Origin: Cherax quadricarinatus
Lineage: Eukaryota; Arthropoda; Malacostraca; Decapoda; Parastacidae
Assembly: GCF_038502225.1 (NCBI RefSeq)
Contig: NC_091391.1
Coordinates: 2,294,821-2,358,820, forward strand
Length of the DNA stretch: 64,000 nt
Direction of reading: 5' to 3'
The translations under genes and the position numbers were made by a program. This document shows, in pieces, positions 10,285-21,800 of the stretch. Every line of letters starts with the position of its first letter. Position 1 is the stretch's first letter. The notes beneath the pieces were generated by a model that saw only the letters and a list, made by a program, of their open reading frames with translations, searched no databases and was not told where the DNA came from.

Positions 10285-11480
10285 GTTGTGTGGTCTTATA
10301 TCCAGGGATAAGACCACTGTTGTGTGGTCTTAAAGTAGGGATAAGACCACTGTTGTGTGGTCTTAAAGTAGGGATAAGACCCCTGTTGTGTGGTCTTAAA
10401 GCAGGGATAAGATCACTGTTGTGTGGTCTTAAAGTAGGGATAAGACCACTGTTGTGTGGTCTTATAGCAGGGATAAGACCACTGTTGTGTGGTCTTATAT
10501 CCAGGGATAAGACCACTGTTGTGTGGTCTTATATCCAGGGATAAGACCACTGTTGTGTGGTCTTAAAGTAGGGATAAGACCACTGTTGTGTGGTCTTAAA
10601 GTAGGGATAAGACCACTGTTGTGTGGTCTTAAAGCAGGGATAAGATCACTGTTGTGTGGTCTTAAAGTAGGGATAAGACCACTGTTGTGTGGTCTTAAAG
10701 TAGGGATAAGACCACTGTTGTGTGGTCTTATAGCAGGGATAAGACCACTGTTGTGTGGTCTTATATCCAGGGATAAGACCACTGTTGTGTGGTCTTATAT
10801 CCAGGGATAAGACCACTGTTGTGTGGTCTTATATTTAGGGATAAGACCACTGTTGTGTGGTCTTATATCCAGGGATAAGACCACTGTTGTGTGGTCTTAT
10901 ATTCAGGGATAAGACCACTGTTGTGTGGTCTTATATCCAGGGATAAGACCACTGTTGTGTGGTCTTATATTCAGGGATAAGACCACTGTTGTGTGGTCTT
11001 ATATCCAGGGATAAGACCACTGTTGTGTGGTCTTATATTCAGGGATAAGACCACTGTTGTGTGGTCTTATAGCCAGGGATAAGACCACTGTTGTGTGGTC
11101 TTATATTCAGGGATAAGACCACTGTTGTGTGGTCTTATATCCAGGGATAAGACCACTGTTGTGTGGTCTTATAGCCAGGGATAAGACCACTGTTGTGTGG
11201 TCTTATAGCAGGGATAAGACCACTGTTGTGTGGTCTTATATTCAGGGATAAGACCACTGTTGTGTGGTCTTATATCCAGGGATAAGACCACTGTTGTGTG
11301 GTCTTATATCCAGGGATAAGACCACTGTTGTGTGGTCTTATATCCAGGGATAAGACCACTGTTGTGTGGTCTTATATCCAGGGATAAGACCACTGTTGTG
11401 TGGTCTTATAGCCAGGGATAAGACCACTGTTGTGCGGTCTTATAGCAGGGATAAGACCACTGTTATAAGTGTCGTCTTAT
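10284..11480. repeat. 33/34-bp hairpin minisatellite, right part
   Basis: About 35 more units of the array at 8041-8690. The spacers now show local blocks: aagtaggg and aagcaggg on the left, atatccaggg and atattcaggg in the middle, atagccaggg on the right. This indicates local amplification. The last units decay to ctgttataagtg. Confidence 0.95.
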
Positions 11481-11687
11481 ATCCAGGGATAAATCCACTA
11501 TTATAAGTGTCATCTTGTTATATCTACCTGAAATTGTATCATGGGTTGCGTTAAACTGTTAAGGGTCACACAGCACCTGAAGACTGAGGCATGATTTTCA
11601 CTCATCATGGGCCAGGCCAAAACGACGTGGGTTCAAATCCTCAGCTAGTCGCAGTATTGTTATGGAACTCCATGTTCATCAAGAACT

Positions 11688-11932
11688 AACCTAACTAAAC
11701 TAACCTAACCTAACCTAACCTAACCTAACTAAAGTAACCTAACCTAACCTAACCTAACTAAACTAACCTAACCTAACCTAACCTAACCTAACCTAACCTA
11801 ACTAACCTAACCTAACCTAACCTAACCTAACCTAACCTAACTAAACTAACCTAACCTAACCTAACCTAACCTAACTAACCTAACCTAACCTAACCTAACC
11901 TAACCTAACTAAACTAACCTAACCTAACCGGG
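11688..11932. repeat. Interstitial telomere-type (TTAGG)n array
   Basis: About 245 bp of cctaa pentamers interspersed with ctaaacta variants, read as (TTAGG)n on the minus strand. This is the arthropod telomeric repeat. It sits inside a LINE copy and not at a contig end. Confidence 0.9.
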
Positions 11933-12040
11933 CTATCACGAGCCTTTTCCATCCTATGGAGAGGGATCATGGACACGGGGGTCGTCCCACAGTTACTAAA
12001 AACAACAGACATAGCCCCACTCCACAAAGGGGGCAGTAAA

Positions 12041-12153
12041 TTATTATAATCAAGGGGGAAGCACTAAACCCGTAGGATTATACAGCGCCTATGGGGGGAT
12101 GGAAGGCATTCAGGCTTAATTCAGGGAACTGGAGCACAGATCCAATTCCCTAG
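12041..12153 (-). mobile_element. TAA-tailed SINE, minus orientation
   Basis: It starts ttattataatcaaggggg and runs through taggattatacagcgcct and aggcattcaggcttaattc to ttccctagatc. This is the reverse complement of the family described at 1411-1577. The LINE sequence resumes at aaagaactacagaccg. Confidence 0.8.
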
Positions 12154-12320
12154 ATCAAAGAACTACAGACCGACAGCACTGATGTCCCATATCATAAAAA
12201 TCTTTGAGAGAGTTCTAAGAAGCAAGATTGCCACCCAGATCGGCTATAGTGAAAAGTTGTTTCACAAGGCACAGTACTCGCTCTCATCTTGTTCATCTTT
12301 ATATCTGAAATAGACAGGGA

Positions 12321-12603
12321 TTGGTGGCCTGGTGGGTAAAGCTCCCGCTTCACACACGGAGGGCCCGGGGTTCGATTCCCGGCGGGTGAAAATTCCGACA
12401 CGTTTCCTTACACCTATTGTCCTGTTCACCTAGCAGCAAATAGGTACCTAGATGTTATTGGACTGGTGTGGGTCGCATCCTGGGGGACAAGATTAAGGAC
12501 CCCAATGGAAATAAGTTAGACAGTCCTCGATGATGCACTGACTTTCTTGGGTTATCCTGGGTGGCTAACCCTCCGGGGTTAAAAATCCGAACAAAATCTT
12601 ATC
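12321..12603 (+). mobile_element. tRNA-derived SINE with A and B boxes
   Basis: The head ggtggcctggtgggtaaagc resembles a pol III A box, and ggttcgattccc a B box, about 35 bp apart as in a tRNA. After the tRNA-like part come the family body (cctgttcacctagcagcaaataggtacc, gtgtgggtcgcatcctggggg) and the tail (ccctccggggttaaaaatccg, ending aatcttatcttat). It is inserted in LINE copy 3. This is the best-preserved head of the family in the window. Confidence 0.85.
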
Positions 12604-13825
12604 TTATAAGCCACAGTGCCGTGTCTTCCTTTGCAGATGACACCCGAATTTGCAGTGTCCTCCATTGAAGACACTGTACGACTCCAGGCAGACATTAACC
12701 AAATCTTTAAATGGACCAAAGAAAACAAAATGAAATTCAATGACGAGAAATTTCAATTAGTCCATTATGGAAAACGAGAGGAAATTAAAACTGCATCGGA
12801 GTATAGAACAAATTCCAACTACACAATAGAGTGAAAAACAAATGTAAAAGACCTGGGAGTGACCATGTCAGATCTCACCTTCAAGGACCATAACAATGTA
12901 TCAATCGCATCTGCTAGAAAAATGACAGGATGGATAATGAGAACCTTCAAAACTAGGAAGGTCAAGCCCATGATGACACTCTTCAGGTCACTTGTTCTAT
13001 CTAGGCTGGAATATTGCTGCACACTAACAGCACCTTTCAAGGCAGGTGAAATTGCCGACCTAGAAAATGTACAGAGAACCTTCACGGCGTGCATAACGGA
13101 GATAAAACACCTCAATTACTGGGAGCGCTTGAGGTTCCTAAACCTGTATTCCCTGGAACGCAGGAGGGAGAGATACATGATTATATACACCTGGAAAATC
13201 CTAGAGGGACTAGTACCGAACTTGCACACGAAAATCTCTCACTACGAAAGCAAAAGACTTGGCAGACGATGCACCATCCCCCCAATGAAAAGCAGGGGTG
13301 TCACTAGCACGTTAAGAGACCATACAATAAGTGTCAGGGGCCTGAGACTGTTCAACTGCCTCCCAGCATACACAAGGGGGATTACCAATAGACCCCTGGC
13401 AGTCTTCAAGAAGGCACTGGACAGGTACCTAAATTCAGTGCCTGACCAGCCGGGCTGTGGTCCCTACATCGGTTTACATGCAGCCAGCAGTAACAGCCTG
13501 GTTGATCAGGCCCTGATCCACCATGAGACCTGGTCTCAGACTGGGCTGTGGGGGCATTGACCCCCAAAACCCTCGCCAGGTATCCCTTGCACCAAATAAT
13601 AAAAAATGATAGGGATCCCCAGCACAAAAAATACCCTATACAAACCCCTATGGGTTTAGTGCTTCTCCCCTAATTAAATAAAAAAATGATTTGCATTTTA
13701 TATTAATAATCTGCTTGAAAAGAGAAATTAAACACTAGTTAGTGATGACACTGGTAAGAGGAGCCAGTGTGTTAACCATGTGGCCCTCGACTGTTTTTAT
13801 TAACAGCAGCGCTATAGATGGCCCC

Positions 13826-14095
13826 ATGGCCTGGCTGGCAATGCTCTCACTTCATATGCTGAGGGTCTGGGTTCAATTCCCAGCAGGGGTGGATTATTAT
13901 TATTATAATCAAAAAGAAGCGCTAAGCCACAAGGGCTATACAGCACAGCAGGGGTGGAAACATTGGACATGTAGGTACCTGGGTGTTAGTTGACTGGTGT
14001 GGGTGGCATCCTGGGGAGCAAGACTGAGGATTGGGTTATCTTGGATGGCTAACCCGCTGGGGTTAAAAATCCAGACAAAATCTTATCTATCTTAT
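13826..14095 (+). mobile_element. tRNA-derived SINE, diverged, with a TAA-SINE fragment inserted
   Basis: The head has catggcctggctggcaatgc and a B-box-like gggttcaattccc. A short attattataatcaaaaagaagcgctaagcc fragment of the TAA-tailed family splits it. The tail shows gtgtgggtggcatcctgggg and ctggggttaaaaatccag before tcttatctatctta. Confidence 0.75.
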
Positions 14096-14099
14096 CTTG

Positions 14100-14235
14100 T
14101 ATGATATGTTGTGACTCACGAAATCATAATGACATGATTGCAAACAAACCATACCACGAGCAGGGATTGAACTCACGGCGAGTCGTAAAACTCCGCACTG
14201 ATGCGTTAGCCACTTGGCTAGCTGGCTGAATATTA
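14100..14235 (-). mobile_element. Second tRNA-like SINE head, minus strand
   Basis: Minus-strand sequence tagccaagtggctaacgc (A-box-like) and gagttcaatccc (B-box-like) lie about 40 bp apart. They are followed by ctgctcgtggtatgg and AT-rich sequence. It lacks a convincing acceptor stem and anticodon arm, so it is called a SINE and not a tRNA gene. Confidence 0.55.
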
Positions 14236-14453
14236 TTGTAGCCAGCTGGCCCAGGTGGCTTAAGCACTTTGTGTTGATTATAATAATAATACTATTAACA
14301 AACATAGAGAAGAAGGTTCCATAAATGAAACTACGTACTGGTTAGTATCAAGTTTATATATATATTTACAGTGGAATAGAATTATTAAGTGTGAATTTGT
14401 TAACGGTTAATAAAAATTAACCAATTATAACATACCTCAACACCCATAAATGA

Positions 14454-14956
14454 TACACAGCCTCTCCTCACTTAATTACGAAGTTCTGTTCCTGAGACCA
14501 CGTCGTTAAACGAATTCGTCGCTTAGTGAGGAGCATACTATACTGGTAGTGGGTTTGTGTCAACCATCTTTGATATTGTTTTATGTCACTTTTGCACCAT
14601 TTATAACATTTCTGGTACATTTTTAAATGGTTTAGAAAGACACATAAGCAAACACTGATATATTTATTAGAAAACGTTTTGGTCCTGGGACCTTGATCAA
14701 GGTCCCAGGACCGAAACGTTTTCTAATAAATATGTCTTAGTGTTTGCTTATGTGTCTTTCTAAACCAACTTGTCGGTATTTATTACCAAGGTTTATACCA
14801 TATTTTTAAATGTTTATACAGTAGTGTACTGTATCTTGAAATAAACAGAATAGAGGAAATCAGCTCTAATATTTAGGTATGAATACTGGTCAGAGAGCCC
14901 ATCGTAAGTCCGAGGCGTTGGTAAATGAGTACGTCGCTAAGTAACGAGAGACTGTA
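14454..14956. mobile_element. Mariner-type MITE with imperfect TIRs, interrupted by a PLE-like foldback
   Basis: The left end tacacagcctctcctcactta and right end taagtaacgagagactgta form imperfect inverted termini flanked by TA. The interior has cgtcgttaaacgaattcgtcgc. A foldback repeat (14629-14766) is inserted in it. No transposase frame is present. Confidence 0.55.
14629..14766. repeat. Near-perfect 69-bp-arm palindrome made of the PLE terminus
   Basis: The left arm starts ggtttagaaagacac and the right arm ends gtgtctttctaaacc, with the axis at ttgatcaa (14694-14701). The right arm equals the 3' terminus of the Penelope-like element at about 3510-3585. Differences between arms are few: one a/g and a short indel. 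Confidence 0.85.
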
Positions 14957-15349
14957 TTACATAGAAACAAAAATTTTGAAACACAATAAAGATTATGTGG
15001 CTGCTGTAGAGGCTCACTAAGTGGCCTCTACAACAGTCACATAATCACTGTTTAAGGCTTATTAACAGTCACCCATCCCACTGTTATATCCACTGAAATA
15101 CAAACTGATTCTACTTGAAATGCTCATTCATGTTAGTGGCTTTCTTGGTGGTTAACATTATTTTTTTACAAGTAAACTACTCTTTTTATAGCAAACAAAG
15201 AAACAAAGTTGTTTATTGTTTTTATTTATTGATTAGGAAGATGGGCTGGATTATTCTTATCACTGGACTACATCCATAGTGGGAGTGCTAAACCCATAAG
15301 GGTCATAAGTGCTTTGGGGAATAGACTAAATCAGGTTTGATCAAAGGAA
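14957..15349. other. Intergenic, 3' of the MTERF gene, no gene seen
   Basis: AT-rich. A short inverted repeat at about 14990-15050 (atgtggctgctgtagaggc and gcctctacaacagtcacat) is the only structure noticed. Confidence 0.4.
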
Positions 15350-15510
15350 AGGATCCCCTCAAGGAAGGTTCCTTGATGCTGGAGGGGGGCTCTTGATCTA
15401 GGGAATTTGATCTGTGCTCCAGTTCCCTGAATTGAGTCTGAATGCCTTCCATCCGCCTTTCCCCAGGCGCTGTATAATCCCTACGGGTTTAGTGCCCCCA
15501 TAATGATCCA
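15350..15510 (+). mobile_element. TAA-SINE family copy
   Basis: It reads cccctcaaggaaggttcc, ggaggggggctcttgatc, ctgtgctccagttccctg and caggcgctgtataatccc, as in the copy at 1411-1577. Confidence 0.8.
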
Positions 15511-15689
15511 AGGAAAGGAAGGATAGGTTCGGTTCCTTATCTCAAAAGTCCATCAGTTGCATCAGACTCTAGATAGGTTTTATAAGACGAGTGAGGCTCA
15601 GGTTTTGGTACATAGGACAAGATAATATTATCTTCTAAAAGTGAGTTTTACACAAGATGTGTGATGTCATAATATTAACATTATGTTAG

Positions 15690-15810
15690 TTAATCATCAA
15701 GAATATCATCTTCGTCACTTTCATCTTCCTCGTCACTCTGGAGTAACTTCTCCTCCTCTTCCATAATGCTGACAAATACAGCGTATTCTTCATCCGACAG
15801 TTTTGCAACC
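15690..15810 (-). CDS. mTTF: MTERF last coding exon, acidic tail
   Basis: The acceptor cattttccag precedes 15810, and the first G completes AA|G (Lys). The exon encodes VAKLSDEEYAVFVSIMEEEE followed by an Asp/Glu-rich tail ending DDILDD, with TAA at 15692-15690. It is only 39 codons plus stop. The phase match and the acidic tail shared with MTERF1/2 support it. Confidence 0.85.
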
Positions 15811-18800
15811 CTGGAAAATGAAAAATAATTTGGAAAAGATGTGGGTATAGAAACAAGCAGAATGTAGACCTGAAGTTAACACCTGTTCACTGATGATAAA
15901 AAATGAGACGCAAGAAAAATAATACAGCTAAAATATTTGATTCAATTTATATTACACCGGCGATACTACTACTGTTTTTTTAGTAACACACTGGCAGTTT
16001 CCCGCCAAGGCAGGGTGACCCAAAAAGAAGAAATGCTTTCATCATCATTCACTCCACTGTCTTGCCAGAGGCATACCTACAATACAGCTATAAAACTGTA
16101 ACTTATCAACACCTCTCCTTCAGAGTGCAGGCACCATTACCAGCCCATTGCTCTCGGCATTTTAGTCGGTTTTCACAACATGCATGGCTTATGGAGGAAA
16201 GATTCTTAATCCACTTCCCCATGGAGATGAAATAAGAACAACTATTAAGAAAATAGAAAACTCAGATGAGTGTCTATACATATATGTGTATCCACATGTG
16301 TAATGTGACCTAGGTGTAAGCAGAAGTAACAAGATATACCTATTATTCCATATATGAGTCAGAAAAAGGACACCAGCAATCCTACCATCGTGTAAAACAG
16401 TTACAGGTTTCTGTCTTACACTTAACTGGCAGGACGGTTGCTATTTACCTCAGTGGAAGACAGCCAGTGTGTTAAAAAAAACTATTAAAATAGTCCCCTC
16501 GTATCCGCAAGGGATACCTGCCAAGACCTGCCACAGATACCCAAAACGGTGGATAGTAGTAAACCCTATATGTAAGTCATTTCTCATTAGTGGTTACTGG
16601 TGGCAGTTGGTAAGGCCCTTTCCCACTGAGGTAGGGTAACCCGATAAAAAAGAAACACTTTCATAATCACTCACACCATCACTATCTTGCCAGAGGCGTG
16701 CCGATACTATAGCTAAAAAACTGCAGCATATCTCCACCCTTCCTTCAGAGCGCAGGCACTGTGCTTCAGACCTCCAGGACTCAAGTCCTGTTAATATCTT
16801 ACAAATAATGAGCATCCACCATGATTATTTACTCACCTGTAAAACGTACTTCATACCAATAACAATACTGTTCTCCTCCTGAATATAGAAAACTTGGGCT
16901 CAGAGACTATGTATCCTGGTTGATCAGGCCCTGATCCACCGTGAGGCCTGGTTATGGACTGGGCCGCAGGGGCAGTGACCCCCGGAACACCCTCGAGGTA
17001 TACCATAAACATTCCTTCAACATAACCTACAAACAATGGGGCACCACAGGGCATCATCTTGAGTAGTCTTCAGTACGTAGGTCATTTATAGCCTGAAGTG
17101 CTGTTGGAGTGTGAGCAAAGTAACAGTTATGAAGGGATTCAGGAAAACCGGTTAGTCAGACTTGAATCCTGGAGGTGGGAATTACAATGCCTGCACTCTG
17201 AAGGAGGGATGGAGTTACAGTGCAGTTTTTTAAGTATCGGCACGCCTCTGGCAAGACAGTGATAGAGTGAGTGATGATGAAAGTGTTTCTTTTTGTGTGG
17301 GTCACCCCGCCCTGGTGGGAAACGGCCAATGTGTTAAAAAAAATCAGTTGCATTACCAAATGCCACCAGTAACCAAGACCTGTGTCAACAAACTCCCAGC
17401 CAATTGCTGGCCAGTGCTAAACCGATCGAGAGATACTGACTTCAGTCAGTGCCATGCTGATGACCTGAAAGCAAGCAGTGGAAAATTAATCAGATGTTAC
17501 CACTTACTTATTAGCAAAATATTTATCAGTAGTATCCATTATGTCAGAGAGAGATGAATTTATCTTGTAACTGTCTTTGTCTTTCTTTAAGTTTGGGAAC
17601 TTATAAAGTCCTGCTCGATGAAGAAACTGGTGTCTTGTCTTTATGTGGAACAGCGACCTGGTAAAGACGCTACAATCAGTCATGTGTGGCTGCTCCAATC
17701 CCATTTCCTAAAAAAGAAAGAAGTTAGATTATAAAAAAAGCTAATAGAGCGATGGAAGAAGAATCCATCACTGAAGTATTTTATGTTAGATACTGTGCAA
17801 AATAACCACAGTGAAAAAAATAGTGAAATTCCAAGCATTTACATGATTTCTCACATTATTATCAATGTGAGAAATCACTGAAGCATTATGAATTTCACTT
17901 TACGCAAAAGACCCACACATAGGGAAAAATGCTCATGATAACGTTTTGGTCTGTCTTGGACCATTTACAAGTCACAATGACAGAAGGGAGTGAGTCTGAG
18001 AGTGTGACTTCGTAAATGGTCCAAGTTGGACTGACGTCGTCATAAGCTCTTCTCTCCTCTGTGCGGGTTATTTGTGTATTGTTCCAGTCACGGTATTGCG
18101 CCTTTTTGTTCTTTACAAGTTTCACTTTTTTTTACACTGTGATTATTTCACATATTGTGATATCATCTGTTTATTGTGATTTTGTTTTGTAAGATACTGT
18201 ATATAATTAAGCTTCGAACATGAAAACCGAAAAATTAAAGGCATTATTAAAATGCTGAATTACGATAATGTATTTAAGAGACAAAATTAGTGTAATACAA
18301 AAATTTGAGGATATTTTTCTTGAAAAAAGAACAAACGCTCACCAATAGATGTAACTGTGTACAGAACTATTATATCTATCATCATGAACGATTTTATTCA
18401 GTGATGAACTGGCAAGATGCAAAACTTATTAGGGAATGGGCAGGGTTTGAATCCATCTCAAGTGAGTCCTATAAGTCACAGGCCAGTGTGTTAACTGCTT
18501 GAGTGGTTGATCCACTAGCCTGTGAGTTTTAAGACTTGCTTAAACACAGGGTTCTACAAGGTTAGGTTAAGGTTCCTAACTTTATTTACAAGCTGAGAGT
18601 TGTTACTTACATCAGCTCATTTGAAAATTTTTTTGTGTCGAGACATACAAATGTGGAAAAGGATGAGGTTGAAGCCATCTGTTAGCCAGCAATTTCATTT
18701 GATCAACTGCCATGGGTTTGAACCCCATCCTTTCCGTGATTTGTCTCTTATAATGTTATTGCAATTTCAAAAGCCGTGAAAACTTACTTTGTGTATGTAC

Positions 18801-21800
18801 ATAATTTTTTTCATTATATCCTCCCATTTATTAAACAGAACTTCAGGGTTGTTACTGATTAAAAGCCTCAAATCAGATGGCGGAAACAGCGATGCCAGTA
18901 ATTCCAGTCGTTTCTTGATATGCTCAGGTGGACAGAGATAAAGCATTGGGTATCTGAGGGTACAAATATGTAGTGGTAATAGATTCATCTTTGTTTAATC
19001 AACTGACATTCTACCTTGTGCTCTAAGAATATACCCCTCTACATGGTACCCTAAAAAATAGTCACATTCACTGGTAACCCCAATAGAAATAGGTTACTAT
19101 GACTTTTTTGGGTTATCCTAGGTAATTTACACATATGTTACTTTCCAATAAGACCATGGTAAACAGGTAATATCACAATATGCAAAATAACCACAATGAA
19201 AATTTTTTAAAATTTATTGCATTATGAAGGAATATTCCTGGATATGTCAGATATGAGGATGAGGAACAGGATGGGAGCAAGTACTGTGCCTTGTGGAACA
19301 GAGCTTTTTTCCAGTTAGCCAGACTTGAGTCCTATAAATGGGAAGTATAATGCCTGCACTTTAAAGGAGGGGTTTGGGATATTGGCATTTTGGAGGGACT
19401 TCTGAACTGTCGTATCTGAGTGCCTCTGCAAAGATAGTGAGGTGAAAGTGTTGAATGATGATGAAAGTATTTTCTTTTTGGGGATTTTCTTTCTTTTTGG
19501 GTCACCCTGCCTTGGTGCGAGACGACCGGAGTGTTGAAAAAAAAAAAAATCCTGGATAATGCGAGGAATCATGAAAGTGCTTGGAATTTCACTATTTTTT
19601 CACTGTGGTTATTTTCCATAGATTTACAATGTATGATAATTGTGCTTATGTGCACCTGTATCTAAACAAACTTAATTACTAACTCTTGCACACTTAATTC
19701 CTTTACTTTTCTGGGAAAATAATTGTGTATCCACCGACTGTCTGCTACATTAATAAATTACCGTAACACGTACTTTTATATCAACTCAGGCTGTTCCTCT
19801 CTTTCCATCTATAAATTCTGAAACAATCAGTATAGCCCACCTATGGTACTGTTGTTCACACTTTACACAGACCAAAGATTCTTAACCTGGAAAATGGGAA
19901 CCAAATAATGGAGGTATGGGGCTCAATCTTTGAACAACTTGCCGCTTTTCTATATATTAATATGGTAAAATCTTTGTGATTTTTCTTTCCGGTGTTCTGT
20001 TCCTAGCTAATGTAAAGTAAAGCCAGGCTGCTGATATCTTATGAGTCATACTGGTACTTAATAGGACTGGTGATGACGATGATTTTTGACAGTCAGGTGA
20101 GGAGGCATGGGGACATACTAGGCAATCCATGGGTAGTCTGTAATTGTAAAAAGGTTAGGAACCCTGACCTAGACCATATCTTTGTGTACATATTCAGGGG
20201 CTCCTCGGCTTATGATGGGGTTACATTCCAACAAACCCTTCGTAAGTTAAAAATATCATTAGCCAAAAATGAATATATACTAAATAAGTAAATACAGTGG
20301 ACCCCCGTTTTACGATCAGCTCCCAATGCGACCAATTATGTAAGTGTATTTATGTAAGTGCGTTTGTACGTGTATGTTTGGGGGTCTGAAATGGACTAAT
20401 CTAATTCACAATATTCCTTATGGGAACAAATTCGTTCAGTACTGGCACCTGAACATACTTCTGAAATGAAATATCGTAAACCGGGGGTCCACTGTACTAT
20501 ATAACTACTGTCGCTGAATGAGTAAATCAATAATTGCTAGCACACTCAGCTCACACACTGAGGTCTGGGGAGCAATCCCTGTTATGGGTGGAAACATTAG
20601 GATGTGTTTCTTTACACCTACTGTCCCTGTTCACCTAGTAGTAAAATGGGTACCTGGGTGTTAGTCGACTAGTGTGAGTTGCATCCTGAAAATAAAATTG
20701 ACCTAATTGGCGGGAAATGCTCAGCATAACAAGGGACTTTCTATATAGTAGTATGTCATTGATGTCAGCTATGATCTGTATACCTTGTACATGTACTTGT
20801 ATACCTTGTACATGTACTTGTATACCTTGTACATGTACTTGTATACCTTGTACATGTACTGGTATACCTTGTACATGTACTTGTATACCTTGTACATGTA
20901 CTTGTATACCTTGTACATGTACTTGTATACCTTGTACATGTACTTGTATACCTTGTACATGTACTTGTATACCTTGTACACGTACTTGTAGTAAATAAAG
21001 GTATTACAGTGGACCCCCGTTTAACGATCACCTCCCAATGCGACCAATTATGTAAGTGTATTTATGTAAGTACGTTTGTACATGTATGTTTGGGGGTCTG
21101 AAATGGACTAACCTACTTCACAATATTCCTTATGGGAACAAATTCGGTCAGTACTGGCACCTGAACATACTTCCAGAATGAAAAAATATCATTAACCGGG
21201 GGTCCACTGTATTATTATTCTAAATACCAGTATTGAAAATTAAAAAAAAATTACATAAATTACAGACTTGCTGTCTTCATGTTGGGTAACTGAGTTTCAT
21301 CTCCAAAGTACGTAATTGCTTTTGCACCATCGTAAGGTTGAACCATCGTAAATTGAGGAGCACCTGTACATGTAACAAACAGGAAAAAAAATGATTACCT
21401 GTTAATGAGTGGTAAAACATTGTGCGTTCCAACTTTAATTTCTCTGTATTTCAAAATGATCTGTCTGAGAGCAGAGGGTTTGAGTTTTAAGATCTGTGGT
21501 TGCAGTGCAATGTTTTGCAAGATTGTGGTGCTTGATATCCCATTATCCACAAAAACTTCACAGATATCAGTCCAGTGTTTTATCGTAAACCCTAAAATAT
21601 CTGGCTGATTCAGTATCTGTGTTTCTATTGTTTTTGATTTGATTCCGAGGTCCAACAAAAGTTGATAAAGCTCTGCTGTGTGTTTTTCACAGCAGTATTT
21701 ATATATCCCTTTCGACTGTAACTTGTTCAAGATTTTGAGGCTTCGTTCTTTAATATTTATGTTATTAATGTTGTCCGACTGGGAAACATAGGTAGAACAT

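Larger units (their letters stand above)
11664..13590 (+). pseudogene. CR1/jockey-like LINE copy 3, interrupted by telomeric repeats and two SINEs
   Basis: It begins gttcatcaagaact exactly as the 8.7 kb copy. It is then broken by a (CCTAA)n array (11688-11932), a TAA-tailed SINE (12041-12153) and a tRNA-like SINE (12321-12603). An internal deletion joins about 12225 to the later tgaaaagttg segment. The frame is broken several times (for example a TGA at about 12832). Bases 12859-13560 retain 233 codons of the RT C-terminus, ending in the GC-rich 3' block and ctcgccaggta. Confidence 0.85.
20192..21367. mobile_element. MITE with TIRs (ggggctcctcgg / gaggagcacctg), containing nested MITEs and a SINE
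   Basis: The left end ttcaggggctcctcggcttatgatgg and right end ccatcgtaaattgaggagcacctgta are imperfect inverted repeats. Between them lie two copies of another MITE (20295-20494, 21007-21209) and a SINE with an expanded tail. The nesting order puts this element as the oldest. Confidence 0.6.

Noticed and set aside
11688..11932. Chromosome end
   Set aside because: LINE sequence continues on both sides, so the telomere-type array is interstitial.
12321..12395. Genuine tRNA gene
   Set aside because: Embedded in a repeated SINE body; no convincing acceptor stem pairing.
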